Shown: piece by piece, positions 29,851-38,131 of the stretch
Position numbering within the stretch: the first letter of the stretch is position 1
How the letters are laid out: the number at the start of each line of letters is the position of its first letter
Origin: Rubrobacter xylanophilus DSM 9941
GTDB taxonomy: Bacteria > Actinomycetota > Rubrobacteria > Rubrobacterales > Rubrobacteraceae
DNA length: 64,000 nucleotides
NCBI RefSeq assembly: GCF_000014185.1
Contig: NC_008148.1
Location: forward strand, 1,654,001 to 1,718,000
Reading direction: 5' to 3'
Position numbers and translations under genes: made by a program
Notes under the pieces: model-generated
What the model saw: the letters and a program-made list of their open reading frames with translations, nothing else
Told to the model about the DNA's origin: nothing
Database searches by the model: none

Positions 29851-30336
29851 GTGCGCGCCAGAGCCTCCACGCCGAAAGACGCCTCCGGGATAGCCCGGAT
29901 CTACAACCAGGGCATCGAGGAGCGGTCCTCCACCTTCGAGACCTGCCCACGCTCGCCCGAGGAGGTGAGGGCCTGGTACGACGGCGCGCACCCCATCGTC
30001 GTGGTCGAGGAGGGCGGAGAGATCATAGCCTTCGCCGCGACGTTCGAGTACCGGCCGAGGGAGTGCTACAGAGGGGTGGCCGAGTTCTCGGTGTACGTGG
30101 ACCGGGAGCACCGGGGGCGCGGCGCTGGGCGGCTGGCGATGGAGGCCCTGATCCCGGCCGCCGCCTCCGCGGGCCTCTGGAAGCTCGTCTCCCGCGTCTT
30201 TCCGGAGAACGCGGCGAGCCGCGCCCTGCTGCGCTCGGCCGGCTTCCGCGAGGTGGGCACCTACGAGAAGCACGCCCGGCTCGACGGGCGCTGGCGGGAC
30301 GTGATCATCGTGGAGCGGCTCATCCCTCACCAGTGA
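29851..30336 (+). CDS. GNAT N-acetyltransferase, phosphinothricin/arsinothricin resistance type
   Basis: Acetyl-CoA-dependent N-acetyltransferase of about 161 residues. IARIYNQGIEERSSTFET and the acetyl-CoA loop EHRGRGAGRLAMEAL, then RVFPENAASRALLRSAGFREVGTYEKHARLDGRW, match the PAT/Bar/ArsN1 group that detoxifies glutamine-synthetase inhibitors. Substrate is inferred. The GTG at 29851 is placed where family homology starts; the frame is open from a TTG at 29812. The 3' end overlaps the convergent rlmH by 10 nt. Confidence 0.8.
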   Translation: MRARASTPKDASGIARIYNQGIEERSSTFETCPRSPEEVRAWYDGAHPIVVVEEGGEIIAFAATFEYRPRECYRGVAEFSVYVDREHRGRGAGRLAMEALIPAAASAGLWKLVSRVFPENAASRALLRSAGFREVGTYEKHARLDGRWRDVIIVERLIPHQ

Positions 30337-30803
30337 TACCGCTCGCCGCGCAGGATCTTGACCGCCCGGTAGAGCTGCTCCAGCAACACCACCCGCGCGA
30401 GGGCGTGCGGCAGGGTGATCTCGCCGAAGGACCAGCGCTCGTCGGCCCGCTCCAGCACCTCCGGGGCGAGCCCCAGGGGCCCGCCGATGACGAACGCCAC
30501 GTGGCCGCGGCCGGAGACGGCGAGCGGCTCGAGCCTGCGCCGGGCCAGCTCCTCGGAGCCGTACCGCCTCCCGGTCTTTCGGTCGAGCGCCACCACGTGG
30601 GCGTCCGCGGGCAGCCGCCGCAGCAGGCGCCCCGCCTCCTCGCGCAGCGCCTCCCCGCGGCCGAGCCGGTTCATGTCCGCCTCGGCGACCTCTATCACCT
30701 CCACCGGGAAGTAGCGCCTGAGACGCCGGAGGTAGTCCTCGCACCCCTCCGCGGCCCAGCCCCTCAGCCGCCCCACCGCGACTATGGTGGCGCGCCGGAT
30801 CAC
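30327..30803 (-). CDS. rlmH: 23S rRNA (pseudouridine1915-N3)-methyltransferase RlmH
   Basis: SPOUT methyltransferase acting on assembled ribosomes at helix 69. The 158-residue product shows ALDRKTGRRYGSEELA, the SAM knot FVIGGPLGLAPEV, and the C-terminal TLPHALARVVLLEQLYRAVKILRGERYHW, the RlmH hallmark. The GTG start overlaps the upstream MBL gene stop by 4 nt (GTGA). Confidence 0.95.
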   Translation of the reverse strand: MIRRATIVAVGRLRGWAAEGCEDYLRRLRRYFPVEVIEVAEADMNRLGRGEALREEAGRLLRRLPADAHVVALDRKTGRRYGSEELARRRLEPLAVSGRGHVAFVIGGPLGLAPEVLERADERWSFGEITLPHALARVVLLEQLYRAVKILRGERYHW

Positions 30804-31624
30804 TCGACGCCGAAGAGCCGCCCGGCCCAGGGCCGGCTCTCGTAGCCGCAGGAGGGCACCCCGGCGGGGGCTTCGACCTCGACCCACGGCGTGGGCCTGC
30901 CGGGGAGCGAGGCGAGCACCCGCACGCCGCCGTAGCCCGCCGCCCGGAGCCTGCTCCCGACCGTCCCGCAGGCCCGCGCCGGGGAGTTGTTGGTCTCCGA
31001 GAGGTGGGCGAGCACGAGGTGCCTGAGCCCGTACGGGGCGAGGGCGAGGGCGGCCTCGGCGGCCTGGGCGTTGGAGAGGTGGCCGCTGGCCGAGGAGATC
31101 CTGCGCTTCAGCCGCGCCGGGTAGGGCCCGCGCCGGAGCCACTCGGGGTCGTGGTTGGCCTCCAGCACGACCGCCCCGGCGCCGCGCATCCAGCCGAGCG
31201 TCTCTTCCCCCACCTCGCCGAGGTCCGTGGCCAGCGCCGCGCACAGCCCCCCGGCCCGGAGCCGCAGGCCGTAGGTGGCGGCGTCGTGCGGCACGGAGAA
31301 GAAGGTGGCCTCGAAGGCCCCGACCCGGAAGGGAACGCCCGCGGGAACCGCCTCGGCGCGCGGCCCGCCCCCGACCCCGGGGGCGGCGATGATGCGCAGC
31401 CCGTCGCCGCACTCGCGCACCAGCGAGGCCACCCCGGCGGTGTGGTCCGCGTGCCCGTGGGTGAGCAGGACGGCCCGCACCCCGTCGAGCGTGCGCCCGA
31501 GGAGGGCGAGGAGGGCCCGGAGCCTGCGGCACGAGAGCCCCGCGTCCACCAGGACGCCCTCCCCGCCGCACTCCACGTATGTTGCGTTCCCCGAGCTCCC
31601 GCTCGACAGCACGCTGAGCCGCAA
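30800..31624 (-). CDS. MBL-fold metallo-hydrolase (YycJ/WalJ-like)
   Basis: A 274-residue metallo-beta-lactamase fold protein. LSSGSSGNATYVE and the metal motif THGHADHTAGV, with VLEANHDPEWL and HLSNAQAAEAAL further on, match the YycJ/WalJ group, proposed exonucleases in DNA repair. It is translationally coupled to rlmH, the same neighbour relation seen in many Gram-positive bacteria. The start is TTG at 31624 after GGGGGCAGG. Confidence 0.85.
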   Translation of the reverse strand: MRLSVLSSGSSGNATYVECGGEGVLVDAGLSCRRLRALLALLGRTLDGVRAVLLTHGHADHTAGVASLVRECGDGLRIIAAPGVGGGPRAEAVPAGVPFRVGAFEATFFSVPHDAATYGLRLRAGGLCAALATDLGEVGEETLGWMRGAGAVVLEANHDPEWLRRGPYPARLKRRISSASGHLSNAQAAEAALALAPYGLRHLVLAHLSETNNSPARACGTVGSRLRAAGYGGVRVLASLPGRPTPWVEVEAPAGVPSCGYESRPWAGRLFGVE

Positions 31625-31662
31625 AGGCCTGCCCCCGCTCCTCTGCCCTACGCGCCCGATTC

Positions 31663-31682
31663 CGGGCCGGAAAAGCGGCCCG
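31663..31682 (-). terminator. hairpin downstream of sortase gene
   Basis: A 7-bp perfect stem (31663-31669 with 31676-31682) and 6-nt loop begin 19 nt after the sortase stop. No U-tract follows. Probably a weak terminator between the sortase and the MBL-rlmH pair. Confidence 0.4.
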
Positions 31683-31700
31683 CGGAGATCTTAGCACGCC

Positions 31701-32504
31701 TCAGGCGGGCTTCTCGCCCACCAGCTCGCCCTGCACGATGATCCTCTCGGAGTAGTCCGGCAGGGTGCAGGTCTGCAGGGAGACGACGGACCTCCCCTCC
31801 ACGGGGTTCATGACCTCCACGTTCTCCGGTCCGACGGTGAGCTCCCTGAAGACCCGGTAGACGTAGCGCCCGCCGGTTGCGTCCTCGAGGATGATCTCGT
31901 CGCCCGGCTCGAGCCTGGGCAGGTCGTAGAAGACGAGGTGGGAGCCGGTCCCGGCGTACCCCAGCCGGTGCCCCGCGATGAAGACGTTGGCCCCCTCCTG
32001 CCAAGGGAAGCCCGTCGCCGGGACGTGCACGGCGGAGCGCCTGAGATCCTCCTCGGAGGTGGAGTTGTAGACCGGCACCCGGGAGAGGCCTATCTTGGGC
32101 ACGGTGAGGTAGAGGGTCTTGTCCTTTGGCCCTCCGGGGTCGCGACCGAAGTTGAACGGCCTGACGGCGGGTATGGCCCCGGCGGAGGAGCCCCCGGCCC
32201 CGGAGACGGGCCGCACCTTCTCTCCGGCGGGCCTGTACCAGTCCCGGTAGCCCGGCGCCTCCCGCTCGAGCTCTTCCTCGGAGAGCACCTCCTCCGGGAG
32301 GAGCGCCTCGACCCTCCGGCCGCCCGGGGAGTGGGCCGCCTCCCCGGCGGTGGCCTCCGCCGGTTTTGGAGAGGGACTCTCGGCGGAGCCGTGGCCCCCG
32401 CCGGGGCCCCGCGCCGCCCCCCCGCAGCCCCAGAGCAGCAGACAGAAAAGGAGGAGCAGGGCCAGAGCCCCGCCCCTCCGCGCAGCGGAACGTATCGCGA
32501 GCAA
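31701..32504 (-). CDS. class E/F-like sortase with lipobox-like signal
   Basis: Transpeptidase or housekeeping sortase, 267 residues. The catalytic domain (about 130-265) has the histidine in FIAGHRLGY, the cysteine in SLQTCTLPDYSERI, and the downstream arginine. The N-terminus is basic then hydrophobic (LALLLLFCLLLWGCGG), with a cysteine placed like a lipoprotein lipobox, so it may be lipid-anchored rather than held by a plain membrane helix. A disordered Pro/Gly/Ser region links the anchor to the domain. No LPXTG-type substrate was seen in the window. Start TTG at 32504. Confidence 0.82.
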   Translation of the reverse strand: MLAIRSAARRGGALALLLLFCLLLWGCGGAARGPGGGHGSAESPSPKPAEATAGEAAHSPGGRRVEALLPEEVLSEEELEREAPGYRDWYRPAGEKVRPVSGAGGSSAGAIPAVRPFNFGRDPGGPKDKTLYLTVPKIGLSRVPVYNSTSEEDLRRSAVHVPATGFPWQEGANVFIAGHRLGYAGTGSHLVFYDLPRLEPGDEIILEDATGGRYVYRVFRELTVGPENVEVMNPVEGRSVVSLQTCTLPDYSERIIVQGELVGEKPA

Positions 32505-32509
32505 GCCCC

Positions 32510-33199
32510 TCAGAGCGCCCGGTAGTTGCCCTTTTCCACCCGCGCGGGGCCGCCGGTGTCCATCATGGCCCCCATGCCGAGGAACGGGGCGACCGCGGCC
32601 AGAACCTCCTCCCGGCTCAGGGCCTGCGGGAACGCCTCGTTCGCCGCGGGCAGGAGCCCGAGCACGTTCCTTATGGTCACCACGTGCTCCCCCTCGACGC
32701 CCGCGATGCTCCCGGCGGCGGCCAGGATGTCGGGGCTCTGGATCAGGGGGGCGGCCCCCAGGTAGGCGCCGACGCCGACCGGCTCGAAGGTGTTGGCCAA
32801 ATTCAGGATGGAGTCCTGGCTGGAGAAGGCGTCGGCGGGGAAGGTGAACTGCGGCTTCTCCACCGGCTCGGCGCCGGCCTGCTGGAGCAGCCCCACGATC
32901 GCGTCCACGTGCTGCTGCTCGTGGTCGGCGAGGTTCTGGACTATCCCGACCACGTCCCCGGAGAGGACCCCGGAGTCTACCGCCCGCGCGTAGAACTCGG
33001 CCTCCAGGTACTCCAGCGTGAGGGCGAAGTTGGCTATGTCCACGTCGCCGCTCTGGGCCGAGGCCGGGGCGGCCAAGACCGCCGTCCCGGCCGCCGCGCC
33101 CGCGCCCGCGAGCGCCAGGGCCCGGAAGAACTCCCGCCGGGTGCGCGGCCGCGCGAACCCCTCCACGTCCGGCACGTCTATGGTGCGGCTCATCATCAT
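32510..33199 (-). CDS. Tat-exported ferritin-like domain protein (first copy)
   Basis: A 229-residue secreted protein of the Ferritin_2 (desiccation-related) type. The twin-arginine signal is TRREFFRALALAGAGAAAG with a cleavage-like APASAQ. The helical bundle has LEYLEAEFYARAV and HEQQHVDAIV as likely metal or helix motifs, and shares TFEPVGVGAYLGAAP with its neighbour. It starts 6 nt after the second copy's stop, with GGAGGAGG before three consecutive ATGs. Role in stress or radical defence is an inference. Confidence 0.85.
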   Translation of the reverse strand: MMMSRTIDVPDVEGFARPRTRREFFRALALAGAGAAAGTAVLAAPASAQSGDVDIANFALTLEYLEAEFYARAVDSGVLSGDVVGIVQNLADHEQQHVDAIVGLLQQAGAEPVEKPQFTFPADAFSSQDSILNLANTFEPVGVGAYLGAAPLIQSPDILAAAGSIAGVEGEHVVTIRNVLGLLPAANEAFPQALSREEVLAAVAPFLGMGAMMDTGGPARVEKGNYRAL

Positions 33200-33206
33200 C
33201 CTCCTC

Positions 33207-33878
33207 CTAACCGGTGATCCCGAACGGCCTGACCGCCTCCTGCACCCGCGGCAGGGGCAGGGCCTCCTCGAAGGCCACGTTGTTCGGCGGCTGCACGCCC
33301 CGCAGGATCTTTATGGCGTTCCAGTGCTGGCACTCGGAGTTGTGGATCGAGATCGCCGAGGCCAGGATGTCCTTGCTGTCGAGCGCGGGCGCGGCGCCCT
33401 GGTAGGCCCCGATGCCGACCGGCTCGAAGGTGTTGGCGAGCTCCAGGAAGGCGTTGCGGTCGCCGAAGGCGTTCTGGGGGTAGGTGAAGTTCGGCGCCGC
33501 GGGCACCTCGGCCCCGAGCTGCCCGAGCACCCCGGCGATGGCGTCCGCGTGGGCCATCTCGTGGTCCCGGATGGCGGTTATCTGCGAGAGCTCGTTGCCG
33601 GAGAACAGCCCGGACTGCACCCCCTGGTCGTAGAAGGTGCCCTCGAGCAGCTCCAGCAGGTAGGCGAACTGCAGGATCTGGGCGTCGGTGAGGTCCTGGT
33701 AGGTCGTGTAGGCCTGCTGCTCCTGGCCGTGCGCGTAGCGCACCGCGACCCCGAAGCCCCCGATCCCGGCCGCCGAGAGGGCCGCCCCGGCCCACGCGGC
33801 GGTCTTGAGGAAGCCGCGGCGCGTGAGGCCCCTCTCGAGCGCCACCGCACCGCTACCCGGCGTCTCTTTTCCGTACAT
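33207..33878 (-). CDS. Tat-exported ferritin-like domain protein (second copy)
   Basis: Paralogue of the adjacent gene, 223 residues. Tat signal TRRGFLKTAAWAGAALSAAG; ferritin-like helices with LLEGTFYDQGV, HEMAHADAIAG and TFEPVGIGAYQGAAP. The ATG at 33878 has GGGAGGG 7 nt upstream; earlier in-frame starts lack a ribosome site. It is the first gene of the pair and diverges from the ECF sigma gene, 140 nt away. Confidence 0.85.
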   Translation of the reverse strand: MYGKETPGSGAVALERGLTRRGFLKTAAWAGAALSAAGIGGFGVAVRYAHGQEQQAYTTYQDLTDAQILQFAYLLELLEGTFYDQGVQSGLFSGNELSQITAIRDHEMAHADAIAGVLGQLGAEVPAAPNFTYPQNAFGDRNAFLELANTFEPVGIGAYQGAAPALDSKDILASAISIHNSECQHWNAIKILRGVQPPNNVAFEEALPLPRVQEAVRPFGITG

Positions 33879-33964
33879 GCGCTTCCCTCCCGTCCATGCT
33901 CCACGTCTCTCCGGCATCGTGACGGCGCCGTCTCTGCCCGCTCCTACGGAGCAGGGGACGTCGT

Positions 33965-33988
33965 GGATCACACGGGGACGGGTGATCC
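33965..33988. promoter_or_regulatory. operator-like palindrome between divergent ferritin-like and sigma genes
   Basis: Perfect inverted repeat GGATCAC (33965-33971) / GTGATCC (33982-33988) with a 10-nt spacer, so the half-sites are 17 bp centre to centre. It lies just upstream of the -10 of the sigma gene and could bind a dimeric regulator or be an ECF-type recognition element. No factor is known. Confidence 0.4.
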
Positions 33989-34006
33989 GGGGGAGGCGGG
34001 GTGGCG

Positions 34007-34012
34007 TAATAT
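34007..34012 (+). promoter_or_regulatory. -10 box of the sigma factor gene
   Basis: TAATAT ends 6 nt before the GTG start, leaving no room for a leader. No TTGACA-like -35 is present at 16-18 nt, so recognition by an alternative sigma, possibly the gene's own product, is possible. Confidence 0.4.
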
Positions 34013-34018
34013 CGGGGT

Positions 34019-34606
34019 GTGGGCGAGTCCGCGCGCAGATACCTGCTTCTGGCCGACGAGGACCTGCTCTCCCTGGTGGAGCGGCGGGACCCGGACGCCT
34101 TCGCGGCGCTCTACGACCGGCACAGCCGGGCCGCCTACTCCCTCGCCTACAGGATGATGGGCGAGCGCCAGGCGGCGGAGGACCTGGTGCAGGACGCGTT
34201 CCTGAAGGTGTGGCGCTCCGCCGGCAGCTACCGCGCCGAGCGGGGGAGCGTGAGGACCTGGATCCTCTCCATCCTGCACAACCGGGGCATAGACCAGCTC
34301 CGGGCCCAGGCGAGCCGCCTGCGGACCCGGGAGCGGCTCGAGGCCTCCTCGGAGAAGACCCAGCCGAGCGAGGCCTTCTCGGAGACGCTGCGCAGCTCGC
34401 AGCGGGAGCAGGTCCGGGAGGCCATGAGCACCCTGCCGCCCGAGCAGCTCAAGATCCTGGAGCTGGCATACTTCTCCGGCTACACCCACACGGAGATAGC
34501 CGAGCTGCTGGGGCTGCCGCTCGGCACGGTGAAGGGCAGGATGCGCCTGGGGCTGAAGAAGATAAAGGAGTACTTCGAGTCGAGGGATCTGGCGGTGCCG
34601 AAGTGA
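34019..34606 (+). CDS. ECF-type RNA polymerase sigma factor (SigK-like)
   Basis: A 195-residue sigma-70 family regulator with region 2 (FAALYDRHSRAAYSLAYRMMG, then AEDLVQDAFLKVWRSA) and region 4 (LPPEQLKILELAYFSGYTHTEIAELLGLPLGTVKGRMRLGLKKI). It is followed by an overlapping RskA-like anti-sigma gene, as in SigK/RskA pairs. The GTG start is 6 nt past the -10. The divergent ferritin-like genes are plausible targets. Confidence 0.92.
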   Translation: MGESARRYLLLADEDLLSLVERRDPDAFAALYDRHSRAAYSLAYRMMGERQAAEDLVQDAFLKVWRSAGSYRAERGSVRTWILSILHNRGIDQLRAQASRLRTRERLEASSEKTQPSEAFSETLRSSQREQVREAMSTLPPEQLKILELAYFSGYTHTEIAELLGLPLGTVKGRMRLGLKKIKEYFESRDLAVPK

Positions 34607-35334
34607 GCGAGATGGACCGGCAGAGGTTCGAGGACCTGAAGGAGGCCTACGCCCTGAACGCGCTCCCGGAGGAGGAGCGCCGGTGGTTCGAGTCCTACCT
34701 GGCCAGGCATCCCGAGCTGCGGCGGGAGGTAGAGGAGCTGCGCAGCATCTCGGCCCTGCTCTCGCTCGCCCCGGAGGAGCAGGAGCCGCCGGAGGAGCTG
34801 CGCCGGAGGGTGCTGACGGCGGTGGAGGCGGAGGCCCCCGGCCGGAGGGCGCGCCGCCCCTCCCCGGCGGAGCGGGCGCGGGGGCTCTTCGCCGGGCGCG
34901 GGCCGCTCGTGGCCGCGGCCGCGCTGCTTTTCGCCGGCCTGCTCTCCTGGAACGTGTTCCTGCAGGCCGAGCTGGGAAAGCTGCAGCAGGCCAACCAATC
35001 CCTGCGGGAGCAGGCGGCCCGCGAGATCCCGCTCCGCGCGACGGACGGGATGCGGCAGGTCGAGGCGAAGGTGGTCTCCGTGGGCGGAGAGAGGGCGGTC
35101 CTCGTGGCCGAGAACATGCCCCCCGCCCCCGAGGGGAAGGCCATGCAGATCTGGGTGATAAAGCACGGCGAGCCCCTGCCAGCCGGCCTCTTCAGGCCGC
35201 GGCCGGACGAGGAGGCCGTCGCCGCCGTGATAGAGCGCCCCCTCGAGGGGGCCGAGGCCGTAGCCATCACCGTCGAGCCCGAGGGGGGCTCCCCGAGGCC
35301 GACCAGCGCCCCCGTGATGACCGCCAAGGTGTAG
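34603..35334 (+). CDS. anti-sigma factor, RskA-type membrane protein
   Basis: A 243-residue single-pass membrane protein that should hold the sigma factor inactive. The cytoplasmic N-terminus (FEDLKEAYALNALPEEERRWFESYL) is the anti-sigma domain; one transmembrane helix lies near residue 105-125 (GPLVAAAALLFAGLLSWNVF). The extracytoplasmic part contains the RskA pattern MQIWVIKHGEPLPAGLF and AVAITVEPEGGSPRPT. The GTG overlaps the sigma stop by 4 nt (GTGA), so the two are co-translated. Confidence 0.9.
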   Translation: MSEMDRQRFEDLKEAYALNALPEEERRWFESYLARHPELRREVEELRSISALLSLAPEEQEPPEELRRRVLTAVEAEAPGRRARRPSPAERARGLFAGRGPLVAAAALLFAGLLSWNVFLQAELGKLQQANQSLREQAAREIPLRATDGMRQVEAKVVSVGGERAVLVAENMPPAPEGKAMQIWVIKHGEPLPAGLFRPRPDEEAVAAVIERPLEGAEAVAITVEPEGGSPRPTSAPVMTAKV

Positions 35335-35407
35335 GCGCAGGTTTCGCCCCCCTCACCGGCGGGTAAATCCCCTTCGGGAAGGGCCCCGGCATGGAAGGAG
35401 GGAGGCT

Positions 35408-35620
35408 ATGTCTTCGGTAGCCCGCGTCACGGAGATCAGCGCGATCTCCCCGGAGAGCTTCGAGGACGCGGTGAAGGTCGGCATCCAGCGCGCCACGAAG
35501 ACGCTGCGGGGCGTCACCAGCGCCTGGGTGAAGGACTTCAATGTGGAGATCGAGAACGGCAACATAACCGGTTACCGGGTGAACATGGAGGTGACCTTCG
35601 TCCTGGAAGACGGCGAGTAG
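35408..35620 (+). CDS. dodecin
   Basis: Small flavin-binding protein that forms hollow dodecamers storing riboflavin or FMN. The 70 residues include SPESFEDAVKVGIQRATKTLRGV, the flavin-stacking Trp in SAWVKDFNVEIENG, and YRVNMEVTFVLED. The ATG has GGAGG upstream. It is followed by its own terminator. Confidence 0.92.
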   Translation: MSSVARVTEISAISPESFEDAVKVGIQRATKTLRGVTSAWVKDFNVEIENGNITGYRVNMEVTFVLEDGE

Positions 35621-35642
35621 GTCGCGCCAGCGGCACCCCTTG

Positions 35643-35671
35643 CGTCCCCGGCTCCCCGCCGGGGACGTTTT
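35643..35671 (+). terminator. intrinsic terminator after dodecin
   Basis: A 10-bp perfect stem (35643-35652 with 35658-35667), 5-nt loop, followed by TTTTC. It is the only clear stem plus T-run found on this strand and fits a classical Rho-independent terminator 22 nt after the dodecin stop. Confidence 0.65.
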
Positions 35672-35692
35672 CGGTGCGGGGAGGACCCCGCG

Positions 35693-36730
35693 GTGAGCCC
35701 CCTCGCGGCGGTCTCTCTGTGCGCCGCCGGCGCGGCGGGGGCCGCCGCTGCGAGGGGCCTGCATCTCCCCGCGGGAGGGTTTATCGGGGCGATGGCCGGG
35801 GTCGGGATGGCGCTGGGCCTGATGGGCTTCCCGGACCTCGGGACGCCGCCGGTGCTGGGCGGGGCGCTGCAGTGCCTGGTGGGGGTCCTGGTCGGCCTCA
35901 GGATGGAGAGGGAGGCGGTGCGCTCGGGGGCGCGGGCGCTGCTCCCGGCGGCCCTCCTGGCCGCGCTCTTCCTCGCCTCCGGGCTGCTCGCCGCCTACGC
36001 CGCAGCCGCCCTCACCGGCATACACCTCAAGACCGCGCTCTTCGCCGCGGCGACCGGCGGGCTCACGGAGATGGCGACCATCGGGGCCTCGCAGGGGGCC
36101 AACGGCCCCGTGGTGGCGGCGGTGCACCTGGTGCGGCTGCTGCTGGTGATCTTCGCGGCGAGCCTGCTCGTGGGCAGGCTGCGCCGCAAGGCCCCCCGCG
36201 CCCCCGCCGGGCGGGAGGGCAGCCCGGAGCCGGCGAGCCGGGCCCGGCTGGCCGGGATAGCGGCGGCGGGCGTCGCCGGGGGCGTCCTCGGGCTCGCCGC
36301 GACACCGCTCCCGGCTGGCGGCGTGGTGGGAAGCATGCTCGGGGCGGGGGCCGCCCGGCTGCTCCTTCCGGGGGCGGTGCCCGAGCGCGGCTTCCAGTTC
36401 GCGGTGCAGGCGCTCGCCGGCGGCGTGGTGGGGCTCGGGCTCTCCGAGGAGTTCTTCCGGACGCTCCACCAGCTCGCGGGGGCCGCGCTGCTCATCAACG
36501 CGGTGCAGGTGGCGGCCTGGCTCGCGGCCTTCTACCTCCTGGTCAGGGCCTTCGGGCTCGACGCGGCGACCGCCGCGTTCGCCTCGGCGCCGGGCGGGAT
36601 GGGCACCACGCTCTCCATCATCGGGGAGACCCGGGCGGACCTCGTCGCGGTGGCGTTCGTCCACCTCTTCCGGGTGAGCGCCACGGTCGTCGCAATCCCC
36701 CTGATCGCGGCGTCCGCGAGCTGGCCGTGA
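35693..36730 (+). CDS. AbrB-family membrane protein (putative transporter)
   Basis: A 345-residue integral membrane protein made of two homologous halves. [17 protein letters not shown] in half one matches [17 protein letters not shown] in half two, and [11 protein letters not shown] matches [12 protein letters not shown]. This internal duplication is the AbrB/Gate-like family (sometimes annotated as ammonia monooxygenase-like, without biochemical basis). Transport substrate unknown. Start is GTG at 35693. Confidence 0.85.
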   Translation: MSPLAAVSLCAAGAAGAAAARGLHLPAGGFIGAMAGVGMALGLMGFPDLGTPPVLGGALQCLVGVLVGLRMEREAVRSGARALLPAALLAALFLASGLLAAYAAAALTGIHLKTALFAAATGGLTEMATIGASQGANGPVVAAVHLVRLLLVIFAASLLVGRLRRKAPRAPAGREGSPEPASRARLAGIAAAGVAGGVLGLAATPLPAGGVVGSMLGAGAARLLLPGAVPERGFQFAVQALAGGVVGLGLSEEFFRTLHQLAGAALLINAVQVAAWLAAFYLLVRAFGLDAATAAFASAPGGMGTTLSIIGETRADLVAVAFVHLFRVSATVVAIPLIAASASWP

Positions 36731-36770
36731 GCCTGGGTTTCCGCACACAGCCCCTTCTCCCCCGGCGCGG

Positions 36771-36776
36771 TATACA
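36771..36776 (+). promoter_or_regulatory. -10 box of uvsE, leaderless candidate
   Basis: TATACA ends exactly 6 nt before the ATG at 36783. There is no Shine-Dalgarno sequence in the 6-nt gap and no obvious -35. The spacing equals that at the sigma and sugar kinase genes. Confidence 0.45.
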
Positions 36777-36782
36777 GGGCGT

Positions 36783-37748
36783 ATGATCCGGCTGGGATAC
36801 CCGACCCAGAACCTGACGCTCGGGGCCTCGACGAACCGCTCGCTCCGGCTCGGGAACCTCCCCGACGCCGCAAGGGTGCGCTCCCTGGTCCGGCAGAACC
36901 TGTGGGACCTGTGCAGGATCCTGCGCTGGAACGCGCGGCGCGGCGTCGGGATCTTCAGGCTGGGCCAGAGCGTCATCCCGTTCGCCTCCCACCCGAACTT
37001 CCCCTACGACTGGGAGAAGGAGCACGCCGCCGAACTGCGGGAGGCCGGTCGCCTCGCCCGCTCGCTGGGCATAAGGCTCTCCATGCACCCGGGCCAGTAT
37101 GTAAACCCGGGGAGCCCGCGTCCCGAGGTTGTGGAGCGCAGCCTGGCGGAGCTCCGCTACGTGGCCCGGCTCTTCGGGCTCCTGGGCTGCGAGGACGCCG
37201 TGCTCGTGCTGCACCTGGGCGGCGCCCACGGCGACCGCCGGAAGAGCGCCCGGCGCTTCGTGGGGGCGCTCGCGCAGGAGCGCGGGGTGCTGCGCCACCT
37301 GGCGCTGGAGAACGACGAGCGGGTGTGGAGCGTGCCGGAGGTCGCCCGCGTGGCCGGGGAGCTCGGGGTTCCGGCCATCGCCGACACCCTCCACCACGCG
37401 CTGAACCCCGGCGGCCTCGCGCTGCGGGAGGCGCTAGACCTCACCCTCCCCACCTGGAGGGGCCGCCGCCCCAAGGTGCACCTCTCCAGCCAGGACCCGG
37501 AGAAGCAGCCGGGGGCGCACGCCCGGCTCATCCGCCGCGAGGACTGGCTCGGGCTACTCGAGGCCCTCGACGGGCGAGAGGCCGACGTCATGGTGGAGGC
37601 CAAGGGCAAGGAGCTTGCGCTCGAGCCGCTGCTGCCTCCAGGAGGAGCCCCGGAAAGGAGGGAAGATGCACGCAAACCCGCCGCCGGAGGAGATCCGCGC
37701 CCTGCTCCGGAGCGCCCGCAACATCGCGGTGGTCGGGCTCTCGGCTGA
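36783..37748 (+). CDS. uvsE: UV damage endonuclease UvsE/UVDE
   Basis: Metal-dependent TIM-barrel endonuclease that nicks 5' to UV photoproducts and other lesions in an alternative excision repair route, found in radiation-resistant bacteria. The 321 residues begin [22 protein letters not shown] and contain the metal residues in [46 protein letters not shown] and [10 protein letters not shown]. The last about 28 residues (Pro/Arg/Gly-rich) lie in an 83-nt overlap with the next gene and have no family counterpart. Confidence 0.92.
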   Translation: MIRLGYPTQNLTLGASTNRSLRLGNLPDAARVRSLVRQNLWDLCRILRWNARRGVGIFRLGQSVIPFASHPNFPYDWEKEHAAELREAGRLARSLGIRLSMHPGQYVNPGSPRPEVVERSLAELRYVARLFGLLGCEDAVLVLHLGGAHGDRRKSARRFVGALAQERGVLRHLALENDERVWSVPEVARVAGELGVPAIADTLHHALNPGGLALREALDLTLPTWRGRRPKVHLSSQDPEKQPGAHARLIRREDWLGLLEALDGREADVMVEAKGKELALEPLLPPGGAPERREDARKPAAGGDPRPAPERPQHRGGRALG

Positions 37749-38097
37749 CCCCGGCCGCCCGAGCCACCAGGTCGCCCGCGCCATGCAGCGCTACGGCTTC
37801 AAGGTCTTCCCCGTCAACCCCAACCTCGCCTCGCCGGTGCTCGGGGAGCGGCCCTACGCCTCCGTGCGGGAGATCCCCGAGCCGGTGGACATCGTGGACG
37901 TGTTCCGCCGCAGCGAGGCCGCGCTCGGGGCGGCCGAGGACGCCGTGGCCGCCGGGGCCCGGGCGCTGTGGCTGCAGCTCGGGGTGGTCAACGAGGAGGC
38001 CGCCCGCCTCGCCGCCGCGAAGGGCCTCGTGGTGGTGATGGACCGCTGCATAAAGGTGGACTACGCCGACCTGGTCGCGGGGCTCCGCGAGCGCTAG
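37666..38097 (+). CDS. CoA-binding (YccU-type) protein
   Basis: A 143-residue Rossmann-like protein of the CoA-binding domain family; [23 protein letters not shown] and KVFPVNPN near the N-terminus, then [17 protein letters not shown] and MDRCIKVDY. Cellular role unknown. The ATG at 37666 has a strong GGAGG 4 nt away and starts inside the uvsE frame, an 83-nt out-of-phase overlap. Confidence 0.88.
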   Translation: MHANPPPEEIRALLRSARNIAVVGLSADPGRPSHQVARAMQRYGFKVFPVNPNLASPVLGERPYASVREIPEPVDIVDVFRRSEAALGAAEDAVAAGARALWLQLGVVNEEAARLAAAKGLVVVMDRCIKVDYADLVAGLRER

Positions 38098-38131
38098 GAT
38101 ACCCCCGTATCCCCGAGGAAGGGAGCGAGGC

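Noticed and set aside
30327-31697. A single long gene covering rlmH and the MBL hydrolase
   Set aside because: The frame is continuous, but only its 3' third (RlmH) shows homology; the rest is the other phase of the MBL gene, and a GTGA junction marks the true rlmH start.
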